From an uncultured Verrucomicrobiota bacterium (GTDB lineage Bacteria; Verrucomicrobiota; Kiritimatiellia; Kiritimatiellales; Tichowtungiaceae), in assembly GCA_903826865.1 (NCBI GenBank), contig CAIKGD010000078.1:1-48482 (forward strand): a stretch of 48,482 bases of DNA, given 5' to 3'. Made by a program: the position numbers and the translations under genes. Every line of letters starts with the position of its first letter. Positions within the stretch are counted from its first letter, which is position 1. Below are positions 14,081 through 23,168 of this stretch, in pieces. The notes beneath the pieces were generated by a model. The model had not been told where the DNA came from. It searched no databases and was given only the letters and a program-made list of their open reading frames with translations.

Positions 14081-15417
14081 AACTTAAACTGCCCCGATTT
14101 TCCCGCTGCCTAATCGCACTGATGATCCTGAGTGTCCTGATGGTTTCCGATGCGTTTGCTGTCACGCTGGATGAGTGCATTGCCGCCACGCTGAAAAACA
14201 ATCCGGATGTACGCGCCGCCACGGAACGCGTTCAGGTTGCGCGGGCGGCCATCAAAGAGGCTCAGTCGGCCTACTACCCGATGCTCACCGCCTCAAGTAC
14301 ATATGCCCGAACGGACAATCCGGCCCAGGCTTTCATGATGAAACTGAACCAGCGCAACGCCTCTTTGATGTCCGATTTCAACAATCCGCCGGATACCGAC
14401 AATTTCGCGCTGAGCCTCGGCGTAAAATACTGCCTGTATGACTTCGGACGGCGTGGACTGAACAACGAAATGGCTCAGGGCGGAGCCGAGGTGTCGCGGC
14501 TGGTATTGCGGGGTCTGCAGAACGACTTAATTCATCAGGTTACACGCGGATACTACACCGTTCTTCAGGCAGGTGCCTTCGTCACGGTGCAGGAGGAGTC
14601 GGTCAAGACGCTGGAGGAAAGCCTTCGGGTTGCTAATGAACGCGTGCGAGCTGGCAGCGCGGTGAAGACCGATGTCCTGAATCTCGAAGTGCAGCTCGCC
14701 CAGACCGAAGAAAATCTGATTCGTGCGCGTAACAGCGTCAAGCTGTCACTGGCGGCGCTCAACACGGCCATCGGCACCAATCTGGTGGCTTCCGCCAGCA
14801 CCGCCGTAATGGCGGAGCCGCAGGTCATCAAACCGCCGGAGACCGAAGACCTGAGCGTTATTCTAAACCGGCCCGAACTGCTGGCCGCCCGCAAGGTCGT
14901 TGATGTTCAGCATGCCGCACTGCAGAAAGCCCGGCGTCAATATATGCCGACCGTGAACGCTTTCGGTTCCATGGATTGGAACAGCGATGTTTCGACTGAC
15001 TACGAACAAAGCTACCTTGTCGGCGTGACCGCCGAAGCAGAGCTTTTCGGCGGCTTTCGCCGGGGCGCCGTGATTTTAGGTGCCGGTGCACAGCAGCGGG
15101 CGGCGGAGGCCGATGCCGAAAAAACGGCAAACAGTCTCCGGCTCGACCTCACCTCGGCCTCTATACAGGCCGGCGAAGCGTGGGAGCGGCTGACTGTCGT
15201 CCGCAAAAGCATTGAGAACGCGAGGGAAGCCCTGAGAATCACTCAGCAGCGCTATCAGCAAGGCGCGGCGGATCTGCCCGAATTACTTACCGCGCAAGTG
15301 GGTCTCACCGGAACACGCACACGCAATGTCGCCGCGCTGTATGACTACCTGACCGCCATTTCAAATCTGGATCGGGCGAGAGGTCAACTGACCGACAGAT
15401 ACTTGCACGACAAATGA
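14077..15417 (+). CDS. TolC-family outer membrane efflux channel
   Basis: This protein has 446 residues. A signal peptide (residues about 1-28, LIALMILSVLMVSDAFA) precedes VTLDECIAATLKNNPDVRAA, the usual start of an outer-membrane efflux protein. Two long coiled-coil repeats follow, each with the pattern ..AR..VK.SLAALN (first repeat) and ARKVVDVQHAALQKARRQYMPTVN (second repeat). It would form the trimeric outer-membrane exit duct for the adaptor and pump encoded next. The frame is open further upstream, but the ATG overlapping the arsR stop and the AAAGGAG ahead of it decide the start. Confidence 0.92.
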   Translation: MKLKLPRFSRCLIALMILSVLMVSDAFAVTLDECIAATLKNNPDVRAATERVQVARAAIKEAQSAYYPMLTASSTYARTDNPAQAFMMKLNQRNASLMSDFNNPPDTDNFALSLGVKYCLYDFGRRGLNNEMAQGGAEVSRLVLRGLQNDLIHQVTRGYYTVLQAGAFVTVQEESVKTLEESLRVANERVRAGSAVKTDVLNLEVQLAQTEENLIRARNSVKLSLAALNTAIGTNLVASASTAVMAEPQVIKPPETEDLSVILNRPELLAARKVVDVQHAALQKARRQYMPTVNAFGSMDWNSDVSTDYEQSYLVGVTAEAELFGGFRRGAVILGAGAQQRAAEADAEKTANSLRLDLTSASIQAGEAWERLTVVRKSIENAREALRITQQRYQQGAADLPELLTAQVGLTGTRTRNVAALYDYLTAISNLDRARGQLTDRYLHDK

Positions 15418-15433
15418 AAACTGGAGAAAGACA

Positions 15434-16522
15434 ATGACTGAAGAAATGCAAAATGGAAAAATGGAAAGCGAAACGCCGCCCGTGCCGATGCGCTACTGGA
15501 GACGTCACGCAAAACCGTTAGTAGGAGTCGCTATTCTAGGTGTTCTCATTCTCTGGAGTATTGGTGTTTTTCACAAGCGCACAGCGGCCGATCACCTTGC
15601 ATATCAGGCCGGACTTCCTGTACCGGCAAATGCAAAACTGCTGAAGGTGAAGCTAGAACCGGTCGCGCCGCGCGTGGATGTGGTCGGCACAGTCGCGTCC
15701 GGCACAAAGGTCAATCTGTGTGCCAGAATGCCTGCCTATGTGACAGAGGTATTTGTCTCCGCAGGCAGTTCCGTTAAGAAGGGGCAGGAACTCGTCACGC
15801 TTGATGACCGGGAAATTCAGGAACAGGCTGCGGCGTCCGAAGCGCAGTTCAAACAAGCCGAGACCGAGATGAACCGGACCCGCCAATTGTTCGAAAATCA
15901 GGCGGCCACCGAGCAGGCGTTCACGTCCGCACAGTCTCTGTTTACAATAGCGCGCGCTCAACGGGAGCGCAGCAGAGTCATGCTCACCGATACCCGGATT
16001 ACCGCCCCTATTGACGGAATCGTTACGGATCGTCACGTTGAACCCGGCGATCTGGCCGCTCCGGGCCAAACGCTGATGGCCGTATATGACCCGGCAAACA
16101 TGCAGCTTGAAGTTCCCGTTCCGGTGCGGCTGCTCGCCAAACTCCCTGTCGGACAAACCGTAGAAATTACGCTCGACCGTCCGGCCACCAACTTTCAGGG
16201 CCGGGTGCGGCAGATCGTAAGTGAGATCGATCCGCTCAGCCGTACCCAGCTCGTCAAAGTTCACATCGAGAAAACCTCCGGCGATGTCCTTCCGGGAACC
16301 TTCGGCCGGCTATGGGTGGCCGACGACGCCCGTCCGGCTATCGTAATTCCGGCCGCCGCCGTTTACCGGGCCGGCCAGATTGAACTGGTGCAAATCGTCA
16401 AAGATCAGCGCGCCATCCGCCGCGCGGTTCGAACCGGACCGAGACACGGCACATCGGTGGAAATACTTTCCGGTCTGGATGCCGGAGACCTTCTCCTCTT
16501 GAACCCGATTGAGGAAAACTGA
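15434..16522 (+). CDS. RND efflux periplasmic adaptor (membrane fusion protein)
   Basis: This protein has 362 residues. A single membrane anchor (PLVGVAILGVLILWSIGVF, about 29-47) is followed by a lipoyl-like hairpin domain (MPAYVTEVFVSAGSSVKKGQ) and a coiled coil with Gln/Glu/Ala repeats. The matching lipoyl half is ITAPIDGIVTDRHVEPGDLA, followed by the beta-barrel and membrane-proximal domains. It links the RND pump to the TolC-like channel. It sits 16 bp after the channel gene and 2 bp before the pump gene. Confidence 0.92.
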   Translation: MTEEMQNGKMESETPPVPMRYWRRHAKPLVGVAILGVLILWSIGVFHKRTAADHLAYQAGLPVPANAKLLKVKLEPVAPRVDVVGTVASGTKVNLCARMPAYVTEVFVSAGSSVKKGQELVTLDDREIQEQAAASEAQFKQAETEMNRTRQLFENQAATEQAFTSAQSLFTIARAQRERSRVMLTDTRITAPIDGIVTDRHVEPGDLAAPGQTLMAVYDPANMQLEVPVPVRLLAKLPVGQTVEITLDRPATNFQGRVRQIVSEIDPLSRTQLVKVHIEKTSGDVLPGTFGRLWVADDARPAIVIPAAAVYRAGQIELVQIVKDQRAIRRAVRTGPRHGTSVEILSGLDAGDLLLLNPIEEN

Positions 16523-16524
16523 CC

Positions 16525-19500
16525 ATGGACACCCAACCAAAACATTCAGTCGTCGGCGGGATCATCGAAACATTTCTCAAAGGAAACCTCGCCATCCTTT
16601 TGATCATCATCGCGCTGGTCGCCGGTGCGGCGGCGCTTCTCATCACGCCGCGTGAGGAAGAACCGCAAATCGTCGTGCCGCTGGCTGACGTTATGGTCAT
16701 GTATCCCGGCGGATCGGCTGAAGAAGTTGAGCGGCTGGTCTCTTCGCGGCTCGAACGCATGCTGTACCAGATAGACGGCGTGGAATACGTCTATTCCATG
16801 TCCCGCCCCGGCATGGCCGTCGTAACGGTACGCTTCAAAGTCGGTGAGGATCGCGAGAAGAGCCTGATTAAACTCTACAACAAGATTTTCCAGAACATCG
16901 ACAAGACCACTCCCGGGATCGCCGGCTGGGTCGTGAAGCCGGTCGAGATTGACGATGTGCCGGTCATCAATGTGGCGCTCTACAGCGATCGCTACGATGA
17001 ACACGCGCTCTACCGAATGGGCGAAGAAGTCGTTTCGCGTCTTCAGCACATTCCCGACACCGGCAACATCACGCTCCACGGCGGACAGCGCCGTGTACTC
17101 CACGTATATCTCGATATGGAGCGCATCGCGGCCTACGGGCTGTCGCCAATGGAAATCGCCGGTGCGCTGAAGGTGTCGAACTCCCAGCTGGAAAGCGGCG
17201 GACTGGAACAGGCCAACGCCTCGCTTCGCGTTGAGGCCGGACCGTTTATCCGGGACGCAGCCGAAATCCGCAACCTGATGATCGGTATGCACGCCGATCG
17301 GCCGGTCTATCTACGCGACGTGGCGAAGGTCGAAGACGGTCCTGAAGAACTCCAATCCTACACGCGGATCGGCTTCGGCGCGGCAGCGGCCATGCCAACT
17401 AACGGTCTGGTGAAGGGCGAATCCTTTCCCGCCATCACCATCGCCGTGGCCAAGAAAAAAGGCAGCAACGCGGTGTCGGTGACCCGGGAAGTGGAACGCT
17501 CGCTCGAAGCCATGCGGGGCAAGATCATTCCGGACGAGATTCAGTTCAGGACAACCCGCAACTACGGCGAGACCGCCAACGACAAAGTCAACAGTCTGAT
17601 TGAGAGTCTTCTGGAGGCCATCATCACGGTCATCGTGCTGATTGCCATCACCATGACACTGAGGGTCAGCCTCATCGTCGCGCTGACCGTACCCATCACC
17701 TATGCGCTGACTTTAATGATCAACTACCTTGCAGGCTACACGATCAACCGCGTAACGCTCTTCGCACTGATTCTCTCGCTCGGCCTTCTGGTAGACGATC
17801 CCATCGTGGCGGTGGAAAATATTTACCGTCATCTGGCGATGCGCAAACTTCCCCGTCTGAAAGCCATCGCTATGGCCATGAATGAGGTGTTGCCGCCCGT
17901 CATCCTGGCCACGCTGGCGGTTGTGGTGGCGTTCATTCCGCTGTTTTTCATCTCCGGCATGATGGGACCGTATATGCGTCCCATGGCCCTGAATGTGCCG
18001 CTCGCCATGCTGGCTTCCATGCTGGTTTCCTTTGCCATCACACCGTGGGTATCCAACAAACTGTTGCGCGACGATATTACTCATGAAGTTTACGACGTTA
18101 AAACAACTCGCACGTATCGTCTGTACAGCTCTATCCTGCGGCCCTTTGCCGATTCGCGCCGCAAAAGTGTACTTCTGTTATCGGTCACCGGCGTCCTGTT
18201 TATCCTGTCGCTTCTGCTGATCCCCACCGGCGGCGTGCCGCTCAAAATGCTGCCGTTCGACAACAAGAACGAATTTCAAATGCTCGTGGATCTGCCGGAG
18301 ACCGCCACGCTGGAAACCACAGACCGGGTGGTGCGGGATATGGAAGCCTATTTGCGCACGCTCCCTGAAGTTACAGACTTCACCTCTACGGTCGGTGCAG
18401 GCTCGCCCATGGACTTCAACGGTCTGGTGCGGCACTACTATCTGCGGCAAGGGCCGCATGTGGCCGACATCCGGGTCAACCTGCTGCACCGCACCGACCG
18501 GAAAATGGACAGCCACTCCATCATCCTGCGTATGCGTAACGACATTGCCGCCATCGGACGGCGCTGGAACGCGCGCGTCAAACTTGTGGAAGCGCCGCCG
18601 GGCCCGCCTGTACTTTCAACGGTTGTCGCTGAAATCTACGGACAACCCCGCACCACGTACGGGGAGTTGATCGACGCGGCACAGATCGTTAAGGCCCGCA
18701 TGGAAAAGGAACCGGGTGTTGTGGATGTTGACGACACCGTCGAGGCCGACCAGCGGGAGCTCTTCTTTCATGTGGATCGCGAGAAGGCCGGCCTGAACGG
18801 CATCTCGACCGAGGATATTACGCAAACGCTCGCCCTGACCCTCAACGGCCTGTCCAGCGGCATGGTGCATGTATCTGGTCAACAAAATGAAGTGCCCATT
18901 ATCCTGCGGCTGCCGCGCGAACATCGCTCAGACCCTGCCCTGCTCAGGAATATTGTCATCAAAGGTAAAAACAGCCATTCGGTGCAGCTCGGCGAACTGG
19001 GACAATTTGAAAATACAATCTACGACAAGACCATCTTCCATAAGAATCTGGAACGCGTCGTCTACGTCACCGCAGAAATGGCTGGTCGCGGCCCGGCCTA
19101 TGCCGTGCTCGGCCTTCAGTCCCACTTCAAAAAACATCCGCTGCCCGGCGGGGTGAAAATCGATTGGCGGGGCGAGGGTGAATGGAAAATCACTCTGGAT
19201 GTCTTCCGGGATCTGGGCATCGCCTTCGCGGCCGCGCTGGTGGCGATCTATGTCCTGCTAGTCTATCAGACTGCTTCATACATTCTGCCGGTGGTCATCA
19301 TGACATCTATTCCGCTCACTCTCATCGGAATCCTACCGGGATTCTGGCTGCTGAACCTTCTCGTCAACCGTCCGGTGGGCGGATTCAGCAATCCGGTATT
19401 CTTCACGGCGACTGCCATGATCGGCATGATCGCGCTGGCGGGCATTGTCGTCCGCAACGGCATCATTCTGGTGGACTTCATCCGCAACGCGGTCGCTCGC

Positions 19501-19749
19501 GGCCAGTCGCCCCGCGAGGCCGTCTTCGAAGCCGGTGCCGTCCGGTTTCGTCCCATCTTCCTTACGGCCGGCGCCGCGCTGCTGGGCACATGGCCGATCA
19601 CCCTCGACCCGATCTTCAGCGGATTGGCGTGGTCCATTATCTTCGGACTGTTTGTCTCTACCGCATTCACCCTGCTCATCATCCCAACCGTCTACATGCT
19701 GATTTATGGAAAACAAACAGACGGTGCAAAAACGGAGGAACCAACATGA
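16525..19749 (+). CDS. RND-family efflux transporter permease
   Basis: At 1074 residues it is full length for an AcrB-like inner-membrane pump with 12 membrane helices and two large periplasmic loops. The start is typical (IETFLKGNLAILLIIIALVA). The proton-relay aspartates are at 424-425 in LGLLVDDPIVAVEN. In the tenth helix the AcrB lysine position appears as arginine (GIVVRNGIILVDF, R977). The second half begins SRRKSVLLLSVTGVLFILSL. Substrates of this branch range from drugs to solvents to metals; neither the Met triad of heavy-metal pumps nor drug-pocket residues could be judged by eye. It overlaps the next gene by four bases. Confidence 0.93.
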   Translation: MDTQPKHSVVGGIIETFLKGNLAILLIIIALVAGAAALLITPREEEPQIVVPLADVMVMYPGGSAEEVERLVSSRLERMLYQIDGVEYVYSMSRPGMAVVTVRFKVGEDREKSLIKLYNKIFQNIDKTTPGIAGWVVKPVEIDDVPVINVALYSDRYDEHALYRMGEEVVSRLQHIPDTGNITLHGGQRRVLHVYLDMERIAAYGLSPMEIAGALKVSNSQLESGGLEQANASLRVEAGPFIRDAAEIRNLMIGMHADRPVYLRDVAKVEDGPEELQSYTRIGFGAAAAMPTNGLVKGESFPAITIAVAKKKGSNAVSVTREVERSLEAMRGKIIPDEIQFRTTRNYGETANDKVNSLIESLLEAIITVIVLIAITMTLRVSLIVALTVPITYALTLMINYLAGYTINRVTLFALILSLGLLVDDPIVAVENIYRHLAMRKLPRLKAIAMAMNEVLPPVILATLAVVVAFIPLFFISGMMGPYMRPMALNVPLAMLASMLVSFAITPWVSNKLLRDDITHEVYDVKTTRTYRLYSSILRPFADSRRKSVLLLSVTGVLFILSLLLIPTGGVPLKMLPFDNKNEFQMLVDLPETATLETTDRVVRDMEAYLRTLPEVTDFTSTVGAGSPMDFNGLVRHYYLRQGPHVADIRVNLLHRTDRKMDSHSIILRMRNDIAAIGRRWNARVKLVEAPPGPPVLSTVVAEIYGQPRTTYGELIDAAQIVKARMEKEPGVVDVDDTVEADQRELFFHVDREKAGLNGISTEDITQTLALTLNGLSSGMVHVSGQQNEVPIILRLPREHRSDPALLRNIVIKGKNSHSVQLGELGQFENTIYDKTIFHKNLERVVYVTAEMAGRGPAYAVLGLQSHFKKHPLPGGVKIDWRGEGEWKITLDVFRDLGIAFAAALVAIYVLLVYQTASYILPVVIMTSIPLTLIGILPGFWLLNLLVNRPVGGFSNPVFFTATAMIGMIALAGIVVRNGIILVDFIRNAVARGQSPREAVFEAGAVRFRPIFLTAGAALLGTWPITLDPIFSGLAWSIIFGLFVSTAFTLLIIPTVYMLIYGKQTDGAKTEEPT

Positions 19750-19934
19750 GAATAGAAAATGGGGTGCGAGTATTTGCGGGCATCATGACTTTGATCTCCG
19801 CCCTGCTGGCGGCAGTGGTCAGTAAATGGTGGCTGCTCCTTACCGCCTTCATCGGCGTGAATCTGATTCAGTCAGCCTTCACCGGTTTCTGCCCGGCGGC
19901 CAAAGTCATGAAAAAGCTCGGGCTGAAAGAGTAG
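19746..19934 (+). CDS. DUF2892 (YgaP-type) small membrane protein
   Basis: This 62-residue protein overlaps the RND stop (ATGA) and is easy to miss. It starts MRIENGVRVFAGIMTLIS, has two hydrophobic helices, and ends GFCPAAKVMKKLGLKE. This is the typical DUF2892 pattern, including the NG/VR start, the GFCP motif and the KKLG end. In E. coli YgaP the same domain anchors a rhodanese sulfurtransferase; here it stands alone. Its fixed place in an ArsR-led operon suggests a link to sulfur or thiol chemistry, which is inference. Confidence 0.85.
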   Translation: MRIENGVRVFAGIMTLISALLAAVVSKWWLLLTAFIGVNLIQSAFTGFCPAAKVMKKLGLKE

Positions 19935-20020
19935 GAACCGGAACTGTTCGCCGGCTTCGGTCCAGCTGCGCCGACCGGGAGCCGTCAGGTTGCCGGTTTC
20001 CAGCAGCAGGGGTTTTGTGT

Positions 20021-20623
20021 TTACTTGATTTGCACCTGTTTCGGAGCCTGATCGACCTGAACCTTGGGCAGCGTGATTTTCAGCACGCCGTCTTTGTATT
20101 CGGCGGCGACTTTCTCCGCATCAACCGGCTTCGAGAGCATCACCGCGCGGCTCATAAACCCGGCACTGCGCTCCTGCATCAGCACCCGGTCGCCGTCCTT
20201 CCTGACGGTTTCCTGCTTGCGTTCCGCTTTCACCGTCAGAATGTTGTCCTTCACTTCGACGGAGATTGCGGATTTATCCATACCGGGCAGATCCATCTGC
20301 ACGTGATAGGCATCCGCCAGCTCGCGCAGATCCATATCGGGTTTGGCAAACTGCCCGTCCAGCTCCTCCGCCAGCTGCGGCATGACGCTGAACGCCGCAA
20401 ACGGCCGGCCGAAGAAGCGGTTCATGTCACGGTGCATCTGAATCATTTCGCGCACCGGATCCAGATAGTCCGGGGCGCACGGTTCACCGGCGGCCTTCTG
20501 CTCCGCCGCATCGGTTTTCACATCCACTTTCCCGTTCGTATTTCCGGCGCAGGCTGTGCTCGCCGCCAGCAGCAGCGCCAGAGCCGCGCCGGTTGAACAG
20601 GGTTTAAAATTAAGGGTTTTCAT
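20021..20623 (-). CDS. Exported Hsp20/alpha-crystallin small heat-shock protein
   Basis: This protein has 200 residues. The first 27 form an export signal (TGAALALLLAASTACAGN) with a cysteine that could be lipidated, although the lipobox is not canonical. The alpha-crystallin domain spans about 95-195: DAYHVQMDLPGMDKSAISVEV, VKDNILTVKAERKQE, then AAEYKDGVLKITLPK. Start ATG 20623 is chosen because GGAGG lies eight bases ahead; the upstream ATG overlaps it. Most Hsp20 proteins are cytoplasmic, so a periplasmic holdase is unusual. It is divergent from an OmpR-type two-component system. Confidence 0.88.
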   Translation of the reverse strand: MKTLNFKPCSTGAALALLLAASTACAGNTNGKVDVKTDAAEQKAAGEPCAPDYLDPVREMIQMHRDMNRFFGRPFAAFSVMPQLAEELDGQFAKPDMDLRELADAYHVQMDLPGMDKSAISVEVKDNILTVKAERKQETVRKDGDRVLMQERSAGFMSRAVMLSKPVDAEKVAAEYKDGVLKITLPKVQVDQAPKQVQIK

Positions 20624-20759
20624 TTTCAATACCTCCATTGATTTCTCTCTTCATCTCCTGCTGTTCCGTTTTCCAAAGGATCGTCATACCATCGGCATCA
20701 CCTCCCCTGTTTTTCTGCCGCCAGTAAACCGCAGCAACCTTTCGGTATTCTTTCCGCCG

Positions 20760-20793
20760 CATTACAAAGCAGTAATGATTCCGGACATTGACA
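20760..20793 (+). promoter_or_regulatory. Inverted repeat and -35 in the hsp20/two-component divergent spacer
   Basis: CATTAC-AAAGCA-GTAATG (20760-20777) has 6-bp arms and lies 11 bp ahead of TTGACA (20788-20793). No -10 at ideal distance is obvious: TATTAG follows after 14 nt and TAGTTC after 17. The repeat could be the target of the encoded response regulator and serve both directions; this is inference. Confidence 0.35.
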
Positions 20794-20843
20794 AAACAGG
20801 CTCCCGGTATTAGTTCTGAAAGCGGTTTGCAAAGGAGAACGCT

Positions 20844-21518
20844 GTGCGGATTTTAGTAATCGAAGACGACCGGAAAATTTCGTCGTTCCTGGAAAAAGGA
20901 TTCCGGGAAGCGGGCTGCGCGGTGGACACCGCCGCCGACGGTGAGAAAGGCCTGCTGCTGGCGCGGCAGGAAATCTACGATGCCGTCGTCGCCGACCTCA
21001 TGCTGCCGAAACTCGACGGCCTCACCATGATCAGCCGCCTGCGCGCTGAAAAGGTTAATACGCCCGTGCTGATCCTGAGCGCCAAACGTTCGGTGGACGA
21101 CCGGATCAAAGGATTGCAGGCCGGCGGCGATGATTACATGGTCAAGCCCTTCTCCTTTTCTGAACTGCTGGTGCGCATCCAGACGCTGCTGCGCCGCTCC
21201 AGCCGTACGCCGGAACCGGCCGTTCTGCGCGTCGAAGGACTCTGTCTGGATATCGCCCGCCGCACGGTCGAACGCGGGGGACAGACCATCGAACTCCAGC
21301 CGCGCGAATTCGCCCTGTTGGAATTCATGATGCGCAACGCCGGACGGGTCGTTACCAAAACCTCCATTCTGGAAAATGTTTACGACTACAGCTTTGACCC
21401 GCAGACCAATGTCGTTGATGTGCTCGTCTGCCGCCTGCGCAACAGCATTGACCGTGACTTTGAAGAAAAACTGATTCACACCGTCCGCGGAGCCGGTTAT
21501 GTCCTCAAGAAAAAATAA
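20844..21518 (+). CDS. OmpR/CusR-type response regulator
   Basis: This protein has 224 residues. A receiver domain has IEDDRKISSFLEKGF, the phospho-acceptor Asp51 in VVADLMLPKLDG, and LILSAKRSVDDRIKGLQAGG with the conserved lysine in VKPFSF. A winged-helix DNA-binding domain starts near 125 (LELQPREFALLEFMMRNAG in context) and ends IHTVRGAGYVLKKK. The start is GTG at 20844 with AAAGGAG six bases ahead. It overlaps the kinase gene by 20 bp, so the two are translationally coupled. Confidence 0.93.
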   Translation: MRILVIEDDRKISSFLEKGFREAGCAVDTAADGEKGLLLARQEIYDAVVADLMLPKLDGLTMISRLRAEKVNTPVLILSAKRSVDDRIKGLQAGGDDYMVKPFSFSELLVRIQTLLRRSSRTPEPAVLRVEGLCLDIARRTVERGGQTIELQPREFALLEFMMRNAGRVVTKTSILENVYDYSFDPQTNVVDVLVCRLRNSIDRDFEEKLIHTVRGAGYVLKKK

Positions 21519-22899
21519 TCCGGTCCGGATGGCCTTCAGCCTGCGGCTGGCGCTGATCTACACCGTCGCGCTCTGCGTCTCGCTGGCCGCGCTCTTCGCC
21601 GTCACCTACCAGCTCGTCCGCCGCGTCGTCGAAAACCGCGACCACGACGTCATCGAAGCACAGACCGCGCAGTTTAAATCGCTTTTCCACCGCGGCGGTG
21701 TACAGGCGATTGCCTCTTACTTCAGCCAGCAGATCAGCGCGTCACCGGAACAGTCCTTTGTCCGTATCGTTGATGACTATAATCAGGTGCGCTTCATCAC
21801 CGCCTCGCACCAGCTCTGGAGCCTGCTCGACCGTAAAACCGGCGGACAGCCTCCGTCCGACCGGGCGCGCTGGGACGAACTGATCCGCGAAGAGGCGGGC
21901 GGAAGCTGGCTCGTCGGCACCACGCCGCTCGCTCCCGGCCTTTATTTGCAGGTCGGGCGCAATAACACCGAAAGCCGGATGGTGCTCGCCAACTTCCGTA
22001 AAACCGCACTGAATATCTTTCTGCCCGCCGTTGTTTTCAGCTTACTTGTCGGCTGGCTGATGACCCGCAGCGCACTCGCGCCGCTGCGCGCGCTCATTGA
22101 TACCGTCCGCCATATTCTGACCACCGGAGACCTCAAGCGCCGTGTTCCCGCCGGTGCAAAGCGCGGCGAACTCGTCGAGCTGACCGGCATGTTCAACCGG
22201 ATGCTCGATCAGAACGAAAAGCTCATTCAGGGTTCGCGCGAAACGCTCGACAACGTCGCGCATGACCTGCGCACGCCGATGACCCACCTGCGCAATTCCG
22301 CCGAACGCGCGCTCCAGCTTCCGGAAACCGATCCCGCCGCCCTGCAAAACGCGCTCGCCGACTGCGTGGAGGAATCCGAACAGATTCTGCGCATGCTGAA
22401 TGTGCTGATGGATCTGGCCGAGGCCAGCACCGGCAGTATGCACCTTGACCGGGAAGAAACCACTCTGCGCGAACTGGCCGACGAAGTAATCGAACTCTAC
22501 GCGCTGGTCGCCGAAGAACGCGGCATTCAGATTCAGAACAAAGTTCCGGCGGGGTGCACCGTAACCGCCGACCGCCTGCGCCTGCGCCAGTGCGTCGCCA
22601 ATCTCGTTGACAACGCGCTCAAATACAGCCCGGACGGAAGTTCCGTCCGCCTTTCCGGCGCATCTGCTGATGGAACGGTTTCCATCTCCGTTCAGGATCA
22701 CGGTGCCGGAATCGCGCAGGAAGATATACCGCGCATCTGGGAACGGCTTTACCGTGCGGAGCAGAGCCGTACCACGCCCGGCCTGGGCCTCGGCCTCAGC
22801 CTCGTCCGCGCCATCACCGAAGCTCACGGCGGAACCGTCGGCGTCGAAAGCGAATCCGGCCGCGGATCAACCTTCACCCTCCGCCTGCCAAAGAACTAA
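21499..22899 (+). CDS. Membrane sensor histidine kinase
   Basis: This protein has 466 residues. Two membrane helices (about 14-36 and 170-190) flank a periplasmic domain of about 130 residues. A HAMP linker (APLRALIDTVRHILTTGDLK) is followed by the dimerisation helix with phospho-accepting His255 in DNVAHDLRTPMTHLRNS. The ATPase domain has NLVDNALKYSPDGS (N box), VQDHGAGIAQEDIPRIWERLYR (G1/F box) and PGLGLGLSLVRAI (G2 box). Architecture is of the CusS/heavy-metal group, but the sensed signal is unknown. The divergent exported Hsp20 points to envelope stress, which is inference. Confidence 0.92.
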   Translation: MSSRKNNPVRMAFSLRLALIYTVALCVSLAALFAVTYQLVRRVVENRDHDVIEAQTAQFKSLFHRGGVQAIASYFSQQISASPEQSFVRIVDDYNQVRFITASHQLWSLLDRKTGGQPPSDRARWDELIREEAGGSWLVGTTPLAPGLYLQVGRNNTESRMVLANFRKTALNIFLPAVVFSLLVGWLMTRSALAPLRALIDTVRHILTTGDLKRRVPAGAKRGELVELTGMFNRMLDQNEKLIQGSRETLDNVAHDLRTPMTHLRNSAERALQLPETDPAALQNALADCVEESEQILRMLNVLMDLAEASTGSMHLDREETTLRELADEVIELYALVAEERGIQIQNKVPAGCTVTADRLRLRQCVANLVDNALKYSPDGSSVRLSGASADGTVSISVQDHGAGIAQEDIPRIWERLYRAEQSRTTPGLGLGLSLVRAITEAHGGTVGVESESGRGSTFTLRLPKN

Positions 22900-22901
22900 A
22901 C

Positions 22902-22964
22902 GGTGGAGCGGGCCGTCCCGGCACGCTTCTTACCGAAAAACGCGCTCGGCGATCGCGTTCCACC
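22902..22964. repeat. GC-rich palindromic repeat after the kinase gene
   Basis: GGTGGAGCG (22902-22910) and CGTTCCACC (22956-22964) form an outer stem with one wobble. Inside are GC-rich smaller inverted segments such as GGGCCGTCCC and GCGCTCGGCGATCGC. The size of 63 bp and nested layout resemble the three-hairpin element at 12292. It begins 3 bp past the histidine kinase stop and may end its transcript. Confidence 0.5.
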
Positions 22965-23168
22965 TTTATCTTGTCCATTAAAATCCGTGCCGATCTGTGT
23001 AATTGCCGCTTCGTTGCCCCGCATTCGCGGAGCCCAGCTCGAATTTGTCTCGGTTCGCGGTTTCCGACTCTGGCGGATCCGCCGAAGGCGGAAATTTCTC
23101 TGTGTCTCCGTAATTTCTGCCTGTCCGCCGTAGCCTTTAGCGCAGGCGGATGGTAGAAACTCTCCCGC
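22965..23168. other. Non-coding spacer with low-complexity repeat-like text
   Basis: No convincing reading frame is present. The plus strand has phrases such as AAAATCCGTGCCGATCTGTG and TCTCTGTGTCTCCGTAATTT, which resemble decayed short dispersed repeats. It also holds GGCGGATCCGCC (23094-23100 area) and TCCGCC...GGCGGA near the helicase start. No promoter for the helicase gene is obvious. Confidence 0.4.

Noticed and set aside
19182-19745. Open frame preceding DUF2892 in the same frame
   Set aside because: It runs through the 3' end of the RND gene in another frame; only the part from ATG 19746 is protein-like.
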